Shown: positions 40,457 through 51,567 of the stretch, piece after piece
How positions within the stretch are numbered: position 1 is the stretch's first letter
How the letters are laid out: the number at the start of each line of letters is the position of its first letter
NCBI GenBank assembly: GCA_903879715.1
Contig: CAIRMR010000077.1
Coordinates: 27,239-91,238, forward strand
Direction of reading: 5' to 3'
DNA length: 64,000 bases
Source of the DNA: an uncultured Bacteroidales bacterium
GTDB taxonomy: Bacteria > Bacteroidota > Bacteroidia > Bacteroidales > UBA4417
Program-made: the position numbers and the translations under genes
Notes under the pieces: model-generated
Database searches by the model: none
What the model was told of the DNA's origin: nothing
The model's input: only the letters and a program-made list of their open reading frames with translations

Positions 40457-43400
40457 ATCATGAAACAAGTATCTACCTTCCTCTTAGTATTAATAATTTT
40501 AAATGTAAGCTTGCCTCTCCAGGCACAGAATAACGCTTTTTCGGTCAAGAAAAAGCTGCCTGGTTCCACAAAGGTCTCTCCACAGCCAATTCAACCTTTT
40601 AGTACAGCAAAAAAGGCAAGTTCTATACCACAATCCCAATTTCAGCCTTTGCAAGCCAATTTCAGCTCGTTGAAATTAGACCGCCAGGTATTTTCAAATC
40701 CCGGGTTTAATGCAAATGGAAGACTTGTTTTTGTGGAAGGCCAACTGCCTTCAACTGCCAAATCAGTAGGAAAAGCATTGACCGAAAAAGAAGAATGTGC
40801 TGAATATCTAACGGCATTGCAACAAGTGCTGGGAATTTCAAATCCATCTTCTGAATTTGAAATTGTGAAATCGGATTACGATGAAATAGGGATGCAACAT
40901 ATTAAACTGGCCCAGAAGTTTATGGGAATCCCGGTTTATGGTGGCGAAATATACCTGCATAAACGCAATGGAAACATTGATCTTTTCAATGGAAATAGTT
41001 ATCCAACACCAACAATAAATTCGGTTGTCCCTGTAATTGCTGTATCATTTGCCAGTCAGCAGGCAGTTAACGATATTAAATCACGAACCACATTTCGTGA
41101 ATTACTTCTTGAAGAAAAGGCTTTTTTAAACTACACCGGCCCTGAATCGGAGCTGGTGGTTTATCATAAAAATGATTTATTGAAGTCCGAAAGGCTTACC
41201 TGGCATCTCACCGTTCGTCCTAACCTGGTTGAACGTTGGGAGTATTTTGTAGACGCAAAAACCGGAGATATCCTGCATTTTTACAATAATACGCAGAGCG
41301 ACGGCGATGTTACTGTTACTGCTTTAGATCTGAACAACGTAAGCCGCAGCTTTCATGCATATCTTCAAAGTGGCATCTATTACCTTGCTGACATATCGCA
41401 GCTTATGTATGACTCCCAGTCAGGAAGTGGAACCATAAAAACCTATGATGCCAACTATACATCCACAGGTGCAGATTTTTCCGCATCTCTTGTCACTTCA
41501 TCAAGTATTTCAACCTGGCCTGCCAAAGCCGTTTCAGCTCAATATGCTGCTACTGCCACTTATGGATATTATAAAAATACGCATGGCTGGAATTCTATAA
41601 ACAACAAAGGCTGCGACATTCCTTTGATTATTAACATTACTAACGAAGATGGCAGCAGCATGGAAAATGCTTTCTGGAATGGGACAGCCGCTTTTTTTGG
41701 TAACGGGGGAACTACGTTTAAACCTTTGTCTGGTGGTTTTGATGTGGGAGCACACGAGCTTGGGCATGCGGTTGTCGGAAATTCTGCTAACCTCGAATAC
41801 CAGGGGCAGTCGGGTGCACTGAACGAAAGCTTTGCCGATATCTCAGGTGCTATGCTCGATCGCGAGGATTGGAAAATAGGAGAAGATGTGGTAAGAGCCA
41901 CTGCAACAGCTTTTCCGACGGGCGCATTGCGCGATATGTCGGATCCGCATAATGGTGGATCAGGGCTAAGTTCGCCATCGTGGCAACCCGCTCATATGAA
42001 TGAAATTTATTCCGGAACCAGCGACAATGGAGGAGTGCATATCAATAGTGGCATTCCTAATTATGCTTACTACCTTTTTGCTACGCAGGTAAGCAAAGAA
42101 AAAGCAGAAAAGATTTTCTACAGGGCTTTGTTTAATTATCTTACACGCTCCTCGCAGTTTATTGACCTCAGGCTTACTGTAATTCAGGCTGCAACTGATC
42201 TTTATGGTGCCGGCTCAACCGAAGTAACAGCAGCAAAAAACGCGTTTGACCAGGTCGGAATTACTGATGGAACAGCAACAAATGTAGAGAACCCAATTCC
42301 CGTAAATCCAGGGAGCGACTACATCCTGTTAGTAAATACCTATAATTTAGACCCTAATACCTTGTATGTGTCAAACACTACAGGTACACAATTCTTGCCC
42401 ATTTCCCTGACGCCTGTAAACAGCCGCCCAAGTATAATGGACGATGGAAGCGGTGCAGTCTTTGTTGCTGGTGACAAAACGATTCAGGCTATCAACCTTA
42501 CTTCACCGTATGATGAGTTTCCAATGCAGGGTCAGGCTATCTGGGGAAATGTTGCCATATCAAAAGAAGGTGAAAAAATTGCTGCAGTCACAAACGCTCC
42601 GGATTCAACAATATGGGTATACAGTTTCCGGAAAAAGCAATGGGCTTACTTCCACCTGTATAATCCCGGAACTCAAACCGGAATCCGGACGGATAACGTG
42701 CTTTATGCTGATGCGTTAGAATGGACTTTTGATGGCGAATATATTATGTATGATGCGTATAACCAGTTTAATAATAATTCAGGACAAGCTGCTGATTACT
42801 GGGATGTGAGCTTTATTAAGGTTTGGGACAATGCTACCGGCGATTGGGCTGATGGCTCTGTTTTCAAGATGTTTACTAATCTGCCGGAAAATGTAAGCAT
42901 TGGAAACCCTTCCTTTGCGAAAAACTCTCCGTATATCGCGGCTTTCGATTATATCGATAATTCCGTTGCCGTTAGTGATGTTACCATTCTCTCCGTTAAT
43001 CTCGAAACAGGTAATGTTGGCGAAGTTTACAATAATGGTGAAATGCTTGGATACCCAAACTATTCGAAAAACGATGATAAAATAATATTTAATGCAACAA
43101 CCGGAACTGACAATGTTGTTGGTGAAATTTTGATGCAGCCGGATAAAATTAGTCCTGCCGGACAGGCATCTTTACTGATTCAGGATGCAAAATGGGGTGT
43201 TTGGTACTCAACTGGAGTAAGGACTGTGGATGTAAAAGAAGGTTCTGCTAAAAATAAAATTCATATTTATCCGAACCCGACTGCTTCAAAAGTATCTATT
43301 CAACTCTCCGGGTTTAACCAGGAAGATGGAAAAATAGAAATGTTTGATATTAGCGGAAAGAAGCTTTCATCGAATATATTCAAATCCAAGCAGGCAGAAT

Positions 43401-43495
43401 CTGAAATAGATTTATCCGGATATAGCAAGGGCGTATATTTGCTGAAAGTGAGTAACAGTAAGGCTACTGCCACTATGCAGGTAATCCGGAAGTGA
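40457..43495 (+). CDS. M4 (thermolysin-like) metallopeptidase with FTP propeptide and T9SS sorting domain
   Basis: Zn motif DVGAHELGHAVV, NESFADISGAML, HINSGIPNYAYYLFA; C-terminal IHIYPNPTASKVSIQLSGF...KGVYLLKVSNSKATATMQVIRK. Start at MKQVSTFLLVLIILNVSLPLQAQ preferred. Confidence 0.92.
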   Translation: MMKQVSTFLLVLIILNVSLPLQAQNNAFSVKKKLPGSTKVSPQPIQPFSTAKKASSIPQSQFQPLQANFSSLKLDRQVFSNPGFNANGRLVFVEGQLPSTAKSVGKALTEKEECAEYLTALQQVLGISNPSSEFEIVKSDYDEIGMQHIKLAQKFMGIPVYGGEIYLHKRNGNIDLFNGNSYPTPTINSVVPVIAVSFASQQAVNDIKSRTTFRELLLEEKAFLNYTGPESELVVYHKNDLLKSERLTWHLTVRPNLVERWEYFVDAKTGDILHFYNNTQSDGDVTVTALDLNNVSRSFHAYLQSGIYYLADISQLMYDSQSGSGTIKTYDANYTSTGADFSASLVTSSSISTWPAKAVSAQYAATATYGYYKNTHGWNSINNKGCDIPLIINITNEDGSSMENAFWNGTAAFFGNGGTTFKPLSGGFDVGAHELGHAVVGNSANLEYQGQSGALNESFADISGAMLDREDWKIGEDVVRATATAFPTGALRDMSDPHNGGSGLSSPSWQPAHMNEIYSGTSDNGGVHINSGIPNYAYYLFATQVSKEKAEKIFYRALFNYLTRSSQFIDLRLTVIQAATDLYGAGSTEVTAAKNAFDQVGITDGTATNVENPIPVNPGSDYILLVNTYNLDPNTLYVSNTTGTQFLPISLTPVNSRPSIMDDGSGAVFVAGDKTIQAINLTSPYDEFPMQGQAIWGNVAISKEGEKIAAVTNAPDSTIWVYSFRKKQWAYFHLYNPGTQTGIRTDNVLYADALEWTFDGEYIMYDAYNQFNNNSGQAADYWDVSFIKVWDNATGDWADGSVFKMFTNLPENVSIGNPSFAKNSPYIAAFDYIDNSVAVSDVTILSVNLETGNVGEVYNNGEMLGYPNYSKNDDKIIFNATTGTDNVVGEILMQPDKISPAGQASLLIQDAKWGVWYSTGVRTVDVKEGSAKNKIHIYPNPTASKVSIQLSGFNQEDGKIEMFDISGKKLSSNIFKSKQAESEIDLSGYSKGVYLLKVSNSKATATMQVIRK

Positions 43496-43554
43496 TTTTA
43501 TGAGGTGGTAATGAGGTTGAATATACCAGTTTCATTAAATAAAAAAACTTCAGC

Positions 43555-43586
43555 AAAGAGGCTTTTCTTAATTGAGAAGCCTCTTT
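43555..43586 (+). terminator. rho-independent terminator
   Basis: AAAGAGGCTT-TTCTTAATTGAG-AAGCCTCTTTT. Confidence 0.75.
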
Positions 43587-43821
43587 TCATTTTACCGCGG
43601 AGGCACGGATTGCACAGAGTTCCTCTTAGTGATTCTTAGTGTCCTGAGTGCCTTAGTGGTTTTCTTTTTACCCTAAAAGGCACAAAATTTAAATTTCTTT
43701 TCTCCGTGTTCCTGGGTGTCCTCCGTGCCTCCGTGGTTTTTCTTTCAGATACCAGGGAACCAAATGTAAATATGTTCTTTCCATGGCTTCTTCCAGCCAA
43801 TTCTATCTCACTTCATTTTCC

Positions 43822-43829
43822 TATCTTTG
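43822..43829 (+). promoter_or_regulatory. candidate -7 element (TAnnTTTG) for lysS
   Basis: TATCTTTG, 16 nt before ATG 43846. Confidence 0.45.
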
Positions 43830-43845
43830 CAAAAAAATTTCAAAA

Positions 43846-45576
43846 ATGAATTTTGAATTAAGCGAACAGGAACAAATCAGACGTAATTCATTAACCGAAC
43901 TCAATGCACTTGGAATAAATCCTTACCCGGCCGAGAGTTTTCCCGTAAATGTTACTGCCCAGGCAATCCTTAACGACTATAACCCTGAAAACCATCATGC
44001 TTTCCAGGATGTGACCATCGCAGGCCGCATTATGACACGCCGCATTATGGGCGCTGCTTCCTTTGTTGATCTGCAGGATAGCACCGGTCGTATTCAGTTA
44101 TATATAAAACGCGACGAGATCTGTGAAGGCGAAGATAAAACCCTTTACAATACTGCTTTCAAACGGCTGATGGATATCGGCGATATTATCGGCGTAAGCG
44201 GTTATGTTTTTATCACGCAAATGGGTGAGATTTCAATCCATGTGAAATCGCTGAAATTGCTCAGCAAATCATTGCGGGTATTGCCTATCGTTAAAGAAAA
44301 GGACGAGCAGGTTTTCGACGCTTTCAGCGATCCTGAAGTGCGTTACCGCCAGCGTTATGTCGACCTGATCGTAAATCCCGAAGTCCGCGAAGTGTTTGTT
44401 AAACGTACTCGCCTGGTTAATACCATGCGCAATTTCCTGAGCAGCAAAGGCTACCTCGAAGTTGAAACACCAATCCTTCAGCCACTTTATGGAGGCGCAG
44501 CAGCACGTCCTTTTAAAACGCATCACAACAGCCTCGACATGACGCTGTATATGCGTATTGCCAACGAACTTTACCTCAAAAGGTTAATTGTTGGCGGGTA
44601 CGATGGCGTTTTCGAATTCTCCAAAGACTTCCGTAACGAAGGCATGGATCGTTTCCATAATCCTGAGTTCACACAAATGGAGCTTTACGTAGCTTACAAA
44701 GATTACGAATGGATGATGGATGCCGTTGAGGAAATGGTCGAGCGCATTGCCATCGATTTGCATGGAACCACAAAAGTTCAGGTTGGCGATAATGAAATTG
44801 ATTTCAAACGCCCGTGGAAACGCTTTACCATGTTCGAAGCTGTTCAGCATTTCACTGGTGTGGATATTTCGGAAATGAGTGAAGACGAACTTCGCGCTAC
44901 CTGCAAAAAGTTTAATATCGAAACCACTGAAAGCATGGGCAAAGGCAAGCTTATCGATGAGTTATTTGGTGAAACCGCCGAAGCCAAACTGATACAGCCC
45001 ACATTTATAACCGATTACCCGGTCGAAATGTCGCCGCTGGCTAAAAAGCACCGTACCAAACCTGGCCTGGTTGAACGTTTCGAAGCTATTTGTAACGGTA
45101 AGGAACTCTGCAATGCCTTCAGCGAATTGAATGATCCTATCGATCAGCGCGCTCGTTTCGAAGAGCAGCTTGAGCTGGGAAAACGCGGTGATGATGAATC
45201 TATGGTACTCGACGAGGATTTCCTCCGTTCACTTGAATATGGTATGCCGCCAACTGCGGGACTAGGAATTGGAATCGATCGATTGACAATGATCATGACC
45301 AACCAGCAATCGATTCAGGACGTTCTTTTCTTCCCCCAGATGCGCCCCGAAAAAGCAAGCGTAGTTACAGGAGCAACCGATGAAGAATTTGTTGCTCTCG
45401 GAATCCCTGCCGAATGGGTGCCTGTTCTGCGCAAAGCAGGAATCAAAATGCCTTCCGATCTTGCTGAATCTAATCCCAATAAATTGCTTCACGAATTAAG
45501 CGGGTTGCGTAAAAAACTTAAACTCGAAATCCCTTCGCTGCGCCTCGAAGAGGTTAGTGCGTGGTGCGGGAGATAA
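43846..45576 (+). CDS. lysS: lysyl-tRNA synthetase (class II)
   Basis: [97 protein letters not shown]. Start moved from 43783. Confidence 0.95.
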   Translation: MNFELSEQEQIRRNSLTELNALGINPYPAESFPVNVTAQAILNDYNPENHHAFQDVTIAGRIMTRRIMGAASFVDLQDSTGRIQLYIKRDEICEGEDKTLYNTAFKRLMDIGDIIGVSGYVFITQMGEISIHVKSLKLLSKSLRVLPIVKEKDEQVFDAFSDPEVRYRQRYVDLIVNPEVREVFVKRTRLVNTMRNFLSSKGYLEVETPILQPLYGGAAARPFKTHHNSLDMTLYMRIANELYLKRLIVGGYDGVFEFSKDFRNEGMDRFHNPEFTQMELYVAYKDYEWMMDAVEEMVERIAIDLHGTTKVQVGDNEIDFKRPWKRFTMFEAVQHFTGVDISEMSEDELRATCKKFNIETTESMGKGKLIDELFGETAEAKLIQPTFITDYPVEMSPLAKKHRTKPGLVERFEAICNGKELCNAFSELNDPIDQRARFEEQLELGKRGDDESMVLDEDFLRSLEYGMPPTAGLGIGIDRLTMIMTNQQSIQDVLFFPQMRPEKASVVTGATDEEFVALGIPAEWVPVLRKAGIKMPSDLAESNPNKLLHELSGLRKKLKLEIPSLRLEEVSAWCGR

Positions 45577-45595
45577 AGCTTACAAATTGCTTGGA

Positions 45596-45628
45596 AAACC
45601 TTCTCTGGAAACGGAGGAGGTTTTTTTT
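45596..45628 (+). terminator. rho-independent terminator of lysS
   Basis: AAACCTTCTC-TGGAAAC-GGAGGAGGTTTTTTTT. Confidence 0.75.
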
Positions 45629-45742
45629 GTTCCTCAATATACAGGCTGTATGTTTCCTGAAACTATGAAACGATTTATTTCCTTGTAACTAATCAGTTTA
45701 GCTAAAATAATGAATAACAGGTATATTTTTACAAGAAATGAA

Positions 45743-46999
45743 TTATTGTTTAATAAGTAAAGTGTTAATGATTAGTGATTTGCCTTTTACTACAACCAGG
45801 TATGATCCATTTGCTAAATTGTATTTTTTAAGTGCAATTTCAATTTCACTGCCAGAAACAGTGATCTTGTCGGAAACTAGCAGATAACCTGTTAAAGTTG
45901 AAATATGTAATTCTACGTTTTCGTTTACCGGCTTTGGTAGTCTGACGATTGTTTTAGTGGTGGCCGGGTTAGGGTAAAGTATTGATTTTTGAAATTCTGC
46001 TAAGTCTGATGTTCCGGTTGTGAAATCAGTAAACGCAGTTTTAAGCGCGTCGTAGGCTAAAGTAGTATTTCTGTATATGTCAACAATCCCCCACCATTCT
46101 TCATTTGCAAAATTATCGTAAGGTATCGAGTTAACGAAACCTGAAGCATCGTGAATGCTTCCATTTCCACTTTTCCACCATTCATCAACAAACGCAAAAA
46201 ATGTTATACCCGCGCACTGATCAAGCTTTCCTTTTATGCTATTCCATGTATTCAGATCGGCGGTAGCCTGATTTTGCTGGTTTTCTATTCCTTGAGTATT
46301 ATTGTATCTATCACCTCCAGCTTCGGATAGATAACAGGGTTTAGCTGAAGCGGCAGCAAACGAAGTAATAGCTCCCGAGGGATTATCCCACCGGTATACA
46401 TTCATACCCCAAACATCAACTGCAGGACAAAGTCCCAGAACATTTGATGCTGGAACCTCGCCATGAGCAGTTGATACGGGGTGTTTGGGATCTGCTGTAT
46501 GAATGGCGGTAGCTGCTTCATTCAGAATTTTATACCAATTATTTATGTCGTTAGTAAACCATTCCGGGTGGTAATTATATTCATTCCCTAATTCCCACAT
46601 AAGAATGGCTGAATGATTTTTATAGGTGTTGATATAATTCAGGTATGTTTTATGATATATATCGGGATATGAAGTATTATAATTCGGAAACCCTATTATA
46701 ACCTTTATACCGGCAGTAGCAAATTTATCAAGTACACCCGTATTGGTTATAGGAATGTATGTGCGGATGGTATTTATATTTGCATCTTTCATTAGTTGAA
46801 TATCTTGATCGATATGTGAAAAATCAAGCGGAGTTGAACTATTGCTACCGATAGCAACAGGATTGTAACAAACTCCATGTATTTTATAGACAGATCCGTT
46901 AACTAAAATATTTCTTCCCTGAGTAGTAACTGTTGTCTGAGAAAACAGACAAGTGGGAATCAGAACGAAAAATAAATGGAGAAGAATGCTCGATTTCAT
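45743..46999 (-). CDS. TIM-barrel glycoside hydrolase-like protein with T9SS sorting domain
   Basis: INGSVYKIHGVCYNPV...DIQLMKDANINTIRTYIPI...HSAILMWELGNEYNYHPEWF...CYLSEAGGDRYN (acid/base and nucleophile-like Glu positions); C-terminal ILYPNPATTKTIVRLPKPV...GSYLVVVKGKSLIINTLLIKQ. Confidence 0.8.
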   Translation of the reverse strand: MKSSILLHLFFVLIPTCLFSQTTVTTQGRNILVNGSVYKIHGVCYNPVAIGSNSSTPLDFSHIDQDIQLMKDANINTIRTYIPITNTGVLDKFATAGIKVIIGFPNYNTSYPDIYHKTYLNYINTYKNHSAILMWELGNEYNYHPEWFTNDINNWYKILNEAATAIHTADPKHPVSTAHGEVPASNVLGLCPAVDVWGMNVYRWDNPSGAITSFAAASAKPCYLSEAGGDRYNNTQGIENQQNQATADLNTWNSIKGKLDQCAGITFFAFVDEWWKSGNGSIHDASGFVNSIPYDNFANEEWWGIVDIYRNTTLAYDALKTAFTDFTTGTSDLAEFQKSILYPNPATTKTIVRLPKPVNENVELHISTLTGYLLVSDKITVSGSEIEIALKKYNLANGSYLVVVKGKSLIINTLLIKQ

Positions 47000-47254
47000 A
47001 ATAACTGTCTTTTATTTTAACTTAGGTTATTAATTAGCTGGCAAGCTTTAAAGTAATATAAAGATAAGACATTCTTTCGGATATTTATTTACTCTAGTGA
47101 CGGACCTTTTGGATATTTATCAGTTAAGGATTAACTGAATATATAGAAATATTTGAATATTCTACTGGGGGCTGTATTGCTCTGTTTTTTGTGATTTTTA
47201 ACGCTGATATGATGCTTTTTTTTAGTAGAAAAATGCAATAGAGACCTCAAAATG

Positions 47255-47288
47255 AAAAAACCTTCCCGCAGTAGCGAAAAGGTTTTTT
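47255..47288 (-). terminator. probable (bidirectional) terminator
   Basis: AAAAAACCTT-CCCGCAGTAGCGAA-AAGGTTTTTT; lies downstream of the minus-strand gene 47322-50828. Confidence 0.7.
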
Positions 47289-47321
47289 GCTTTTGAGATG
47301 AACCTACAGCTTAAGCTGGAA

Positions 47322-50300
47322 TTACTTTACCCAAACTTTCTTAACCATATTGACATTTAAAGTGAGTACCTTCACTATATAAATGCCGGTGGCATCAAGG
47401 TCAATCCTGTTAAGTCCCTGCACTGCGGGTAAGGAACGAATAAGTTTACCTTCTGCATTGTAAACATAAATATCGCCTTTGGAGCTATCCTTCATGTTCA
47501 CAAAAAGAGTTTTATTGAAACTGTAAGCAGCAGCCAGTGAACTCTCAGAAGGTTTTATGTTTGTGGTTAATGCTGTTACACTTCCACTTCCGGTTACATC
47601 CACTGAACTAGCTCCGCCACCTGCATTTGAAATAGCTTCATTAGTATATAATCCCTCATTCAGCCCGGCTTTCAGAATAACATAAACCGGAGTGCTTTCA
47701 AGAGTTGACGTTGTGTAGGGGATGGTAACACTACCACTGAAGATGATGTTATCGTCCGATACCTCATAATTCGTGCTGCCTGTCACGGTAACAATGCCAG
47801 GAGGATTGCTGAGAAAGCTTCCGCTAAGGTTGTAGATTTGTGAAGTTGAAGGTCCATTACTGTAAACGTATGTCAAACCATTTAAGGTTGATGGTGTAAT
47901 TGACAGAACAGGTGTATTTTCAGCGGTTGTAGTAACCGTAATAACATTTGAATTGGCGGTTGTAACGCTCCCGCTTGTTGCCCTTACCCGGTAGTAATTT
48001 GGAGTTGAAGCAGCAAGGCCGGTAACAGGCTGTGAAACAGTATTTACCGAATAGTTTTCCCAACCGGCAATAAAGGAAGGTACCGAACCCCCGGAGATAA
48101 TTTTGACATCGTCTAATGCCAGGTTCCCTGAACTCTTCGTATATGTATACCTGAATTTTACAATGTTGGCAGGTAGTGCAGGATTTGATGAAGACGTATA
48201 GGTAATTGTTGTGCCTGAAGTAATTAACGATGAGATACTTTCAATAGTCACCCATGAGCTTCCGTTGAACCCTTCGATCTTTAATGCACTCACGGCATCG
48301 GTAGTTTGACCTTTGTACCAGAAACTCAATTGGGTAGCGGCTGAAGCAAGTGTTGCTGTTTCAACAGCATCACCTGAAGCATCCAGTTTAAGGGATGGCG
48401 ATGCTGCTCCATAATTTCCTGTTGTTGTATAAGTGCCTCCGATGGCAGTAAAGGTCCAGCCCGCAGGTGCCGTGGTACCACCGCTGAATCCTTCGGTAAG
48501 GGTAGATGTTCCTCCTCCGATACTAAATGTAGGATAAGCAGATACATCGAGATTGTATGTTGTTGCTCCTTCAACCGCTTTCCAGTTAGAGGTAAAACCC
48601 GTCGATCCTATTCCCGAAGCCACTGTAGCTACCGGAACAGCCAGCGCTGCTGTAGTAAAACTTAAATCACTTCCGTAAGCTGTGCCTGCGGTGTTGGTAA
48701 CATAAGCCCGCACATGGTAAAGTGTACCCGGCACCAGACCAATGATTGCGCTTGTATACGTACCGGTACCTGTACCATCGGTTGTAAGTGAGTTAGCAAT
48801 TGTTGGATTAACTGATGTACTCCAGCAGACACCGCGGGTAGCGGTGTTTCCTCCGTCGGCTGTTACATTCCCACCGCCGGTAGCTGTTGTGGCGGTTATA
48901 CTGGTAATAGCTGAAGTTGTAACTTCGGCCTGACCGGGGATAAATGAAAGATCACTTCCGTTAGTAGTTCCATCGCTATTGATAGCTACCAGACTAAAGT
49001 GATAGATTGTTCCCGGGGTAAGACCTGTGATTCCGGCATTTACAGATACATCAGCTGATCCGGCACCTGCTGATACTGTCGCAGTAACATTTCCATATGC
49101 GTTAGTTGTTCCCCATTTAAAATAATAATCGGTAGCCAGCGCATTCGGGTTTACAGTCCCGTTTAATGTAGCTGCTGATGCAGAAACTGCAGTTGCCGCT
49201 AAAGTGATAACAGTTGGAGTGGACATCAGTTTAAAGCTGGCGATTTTGGTTTTGCTGGTACCACCACTTCCAACATATTGGTTTGTGTACCAGAAAGTTT
49301 CATTATCTGTTGGGTCAACCGAAAGTAATGAATAATCGCCCCAGCGTTCAGCATCGGTTTGCGAATAGGAACCGGTTTGAATTATTTCTTCCGCGACATC
49401 CAAAGTACTGTTGGCACTGGCATATGCGCTGCCTGATTGTCCGCAATAACGTATACCCGGATAGACAGTTGAGCTTGAAATGGAATATCCTAAGCCGATT
49501 TTCCCCGTGGCGTTCAACATTATACTGCCCATCCACCTTGAATTTGCATCTGGCGCGTACGTGCCTTGTTGGCGTATGCTCCAGTTTCCGGTGGTTTTAC
49601 GTAATTCATACCAACGGATTCCTGCATGATCAGTTGCATCCACATCAACTGTATGGCAGCATACAATGGATTGATACGTGCCAAAATTTCGGTATTGAGG
49701 TACATTCATGATCACCTGGGGAACAGCATCTAGCTCCTGCGTTGTGCCTGGTTGTTTAATGTTAGTCCAGTCGGCACCAAAGTCACTGTCAAAGGCAGAA
49801 ACACCGAGTTGCTGAGTCCGGGCAAATGAAGATGAAGCAGGAGTAGTCCAATTAACACTTAATTCATAAATCCAGAGCTGGTCACTGCCACCAGCAATAG
49901 CGTCGTCGTTCATAGCAATAAATAGGCCTGGTGATCCGGCTGGCGCAAAAGTGCCATCGTTGTCGATGGGAGGTATGCACATAAAACCATCGATGGAAGT
50001 TGGCCTGTTAGGATTGTCAAAAGCAACCATTTTAGGACTTGCCGCTCCTGCAATCATGGCTTCGCGCTCAAATACGTAGATGTCTGTGCCTGGATCAGTA
50101 TTGGTAGCCATATAATACCCGTCGCGCCATACGCCCATTTTTTCATAATCCGGTGTATTGGCTACATCAAAAGAATACGCGTAATAAGTACCGGTAGGAT
50201 CAGGGGAGGAGGAAACCGCTATCAGCATATATTCATTTGATCCGCAAAGCGAGAACTCAACGAAAAGCCATCTGTCAGCCTGGTCATCATATAAAATTAT

Positions 50301-50828
50301 TGGGTCCCCGTCATTACATGAAGATCCTGTAACACTTCCGAATACAAGGTTAAGATCTGTAGGTCCGGCTAATTTTGTGCCTGTTTTATCATATATGGCA
50401 TAAGTTGTATTAACAGTCTGGAAATAATGGTTTGGTCCAACTGACCCATTGCAATCAGGAGGGAAATAGGGGGAAGTTTGTCCTTCAAAATTCCGTATCG
50501 GTGCTTTTTTCTTGCTTTGATTTTTTCCCATTTCTTTCTGCCATGTAGCATCCGGTCCTTTGGGAAATGCCGTCGAGGAATATGGATACGTACGATCTTT
50601 CAGTTTTGGATTGAGCAGTTTCTTATTGGCCTTGGTAACCATTAGGTTGTATTCTTCAGCCGAAACTGCCGGTAAGTCCCTTAAAGCTTTGGTTTCACCT
50701 AGGAATGTTCCTGTGTTTATTGAAACTGGTGTTGCAACTTTATCCTGTGCTTTAAGTTGAATGGTAAAAGTAAACGAGATAAGGGCCAGTAAGGCTAACT
50801 GGCCTTTGAACGATAATTGAAATTTCAT
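47322..50828 (-). CDS. large secreted protein with fibronectin-III-like repeats and T9SS sorting domain
   Basis: 1168 aa; signal peptide; FN3-type repeats (AATLNGTVNPNALATDYYFKWGTTNAYGN..., TTATGGGNVTADGGNTATRGVCWSTS...); C-terminal KDSSKGDIYVYNAEGKLIRSLPAVQGLNRIDLDATGIYIVKVLTLNVNMVKKVWVK. Confidence 0.85.
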   Translation of the reverse strand: MKFQLSFKGQLALLALISFTFTIQLKAQDKVATPVSINTGTFLGETKALRDLPAVSAEEYNLMVTKANKKLLNPKLKDRTYPYSSTAFPKGPDATWQKEMGKNQSKKKAPIRNFEGQTSPYFPPDCNGSVGPNHYFQTVNTTYAIYDKTGTKLAGPTDLNLVFGSVTGSSCNDGDPIILYDDQADRWLFVEFSLCGSNEYMLIAVSSSPDPTGTYYAYSFDVANTPDYEKMGVWRDGYYMATNTDPGTDIYVFEREAMIAGAASPKMVAFDNPNRPTSIDGFMCIPPIDNDGTFAPAGSPGLFIAMNDDAIAGGSDQLWIYELSVNWTTPASSSFARTQQLGVSAFDSDFGADWTNIKQPGTTQELDAVPQVIMNVPQYRNFGTYQSIVCCHTVDVDATDHAGIRWYELRKTTGNWSIRQQGTYAPDANSRWMGSIMLNATGKIGLGYSISSSTVYPGIRYCGQSGSAYASANSTLDVAEEIIQTGSYSQTDAERWGDYSLLSVDPTDNETFWYTNQYVGSGGTSKTKIASFKLMSTPTVITLAATAVSASAATLNGTVNPNALATDYYFKWGTTNAYGNVTATVSAGAGSADVSVNAGITGLTPGTIYHFSLVAINSDGTTNGSDLSFIPGQAEVTTSAITSITATTATGGGNVTADGGNTATRGVCWSTSVNPTIANSLTTDGTGTGTYTSAIIGLVPGTLYHVRAYVTNTAGTAYGSDLSFTTAALAVPVATVASGIGSTGFTSNWKAVEGATTYNLDVSAYPTFSIGGGTSTLTEGFSGGTTAPAGWTFTAIGGTYTTTGNYGAASPSLKLDASGDAVETATLASAATQLSFWYKGQTTDAVSALKIEGFNGSSWVTIESISSLITSGTTITYTSSSNPALPANIVKFRYTYTKSSGNLALDDVKIISGGSVPSFIAGWENYSVNTVSQPVTGLAASTPNYYRVRATSGSVTTANSNVITVTTTAENTPVLSITPSTLNGLTYVYSNGPSTSQIYNLSGSFLSNPPGIVTVTGSTNYEVSDDNIIFSGSVTIPYTTSTLESTPVYVILKAGLNEGLYTNEAISNAGGGASSVDVTGSGSVTALTTNIKPSESSLAAAYSFNKTLFVNMKDSSKGDIYVYNAEGKLIRSLPAVQGLNRIDLDATGIYIVKVLTLNVNMVKKVWVK

Positions 50829-51176
50829 AAGGGATTTTATATTTAAGTTACAAAAATAATAAAATATCGTATTGCTTGACTAGAAATAGTAAAACGTATA
50901 ACTAATTAAATGGTATAGAATTTTATATGATACAGATTATCAATAGAATATAAATAGTTTGGGATAAATTCTCTCATGTAAAATAAAATCTATTACAGTT
51001 AAGATACCTTACATATTCCAGCAAAATTTTCATAATACATCTCAATTTACACTCATTTATTATTTAGTACTTCATGCAACCATTTATTCTTCTTTTTACC
51101 CTTTGTTTAGTATAAGTTGCTTTCAAAAGAAAGCAGGTAAAAATTGTTGGTTTTTTAATTTAATAACGTAATCTAA

Positions 51177-51560
51177 ATGAAGCTAATATTATTGTTTCTA
51201 TTAATGTTTAGCATTGTATCCTGCGCCAAGCAAAATGAAGACAAAATGAAGGTTAAAACGATTGGCCAGATAACCGGAGAATGGCAATGGTTATCCACTT
51301 GCGGTGGAATAGTTGAAAACTGCGTATACGCATCGGACACTAATTATGCTGTTATCGACTTTGGATCAAACGGCAAATTTGTAGAATTGCATAATGGAAC
51401 TGTTTACATGGAAGCAGATTATAGAATCATTAAAGTAAATGAAACTTCAGGGAGATTAAGGTTTACCGGTCAAAAATATGAAAGCACAGTCTCGATAGTA
51501 AATAATAAGTTGGAAATAGGCCGAGGCGAATTAGTAGACACCTACAAAAAAATAAATTAA
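51177..51560 (+). CDS. hypothetical lipoprotein
   Basis: Lipobox MKLILLFLLMFSIVSCAKQ; lipocalin-like compact beta protein (GEWQWLSTCGGIVENCVYASDTNYAVIDFGSNGKFVEL). Confidence 0.7.
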   Translation: MKLILLFLLMFSIVSCAKQNEDKMKVKTIGQITGEWQWLSTCGGIVENCVYASDTNYAVIDFGSNGKFVELHNGTVYMEADYRIIKVNETSGRLRFTGQKYESTVSIVNNKLEIGRGELVDTYKKIN

Positions 51561-51567
51561 TATAACG

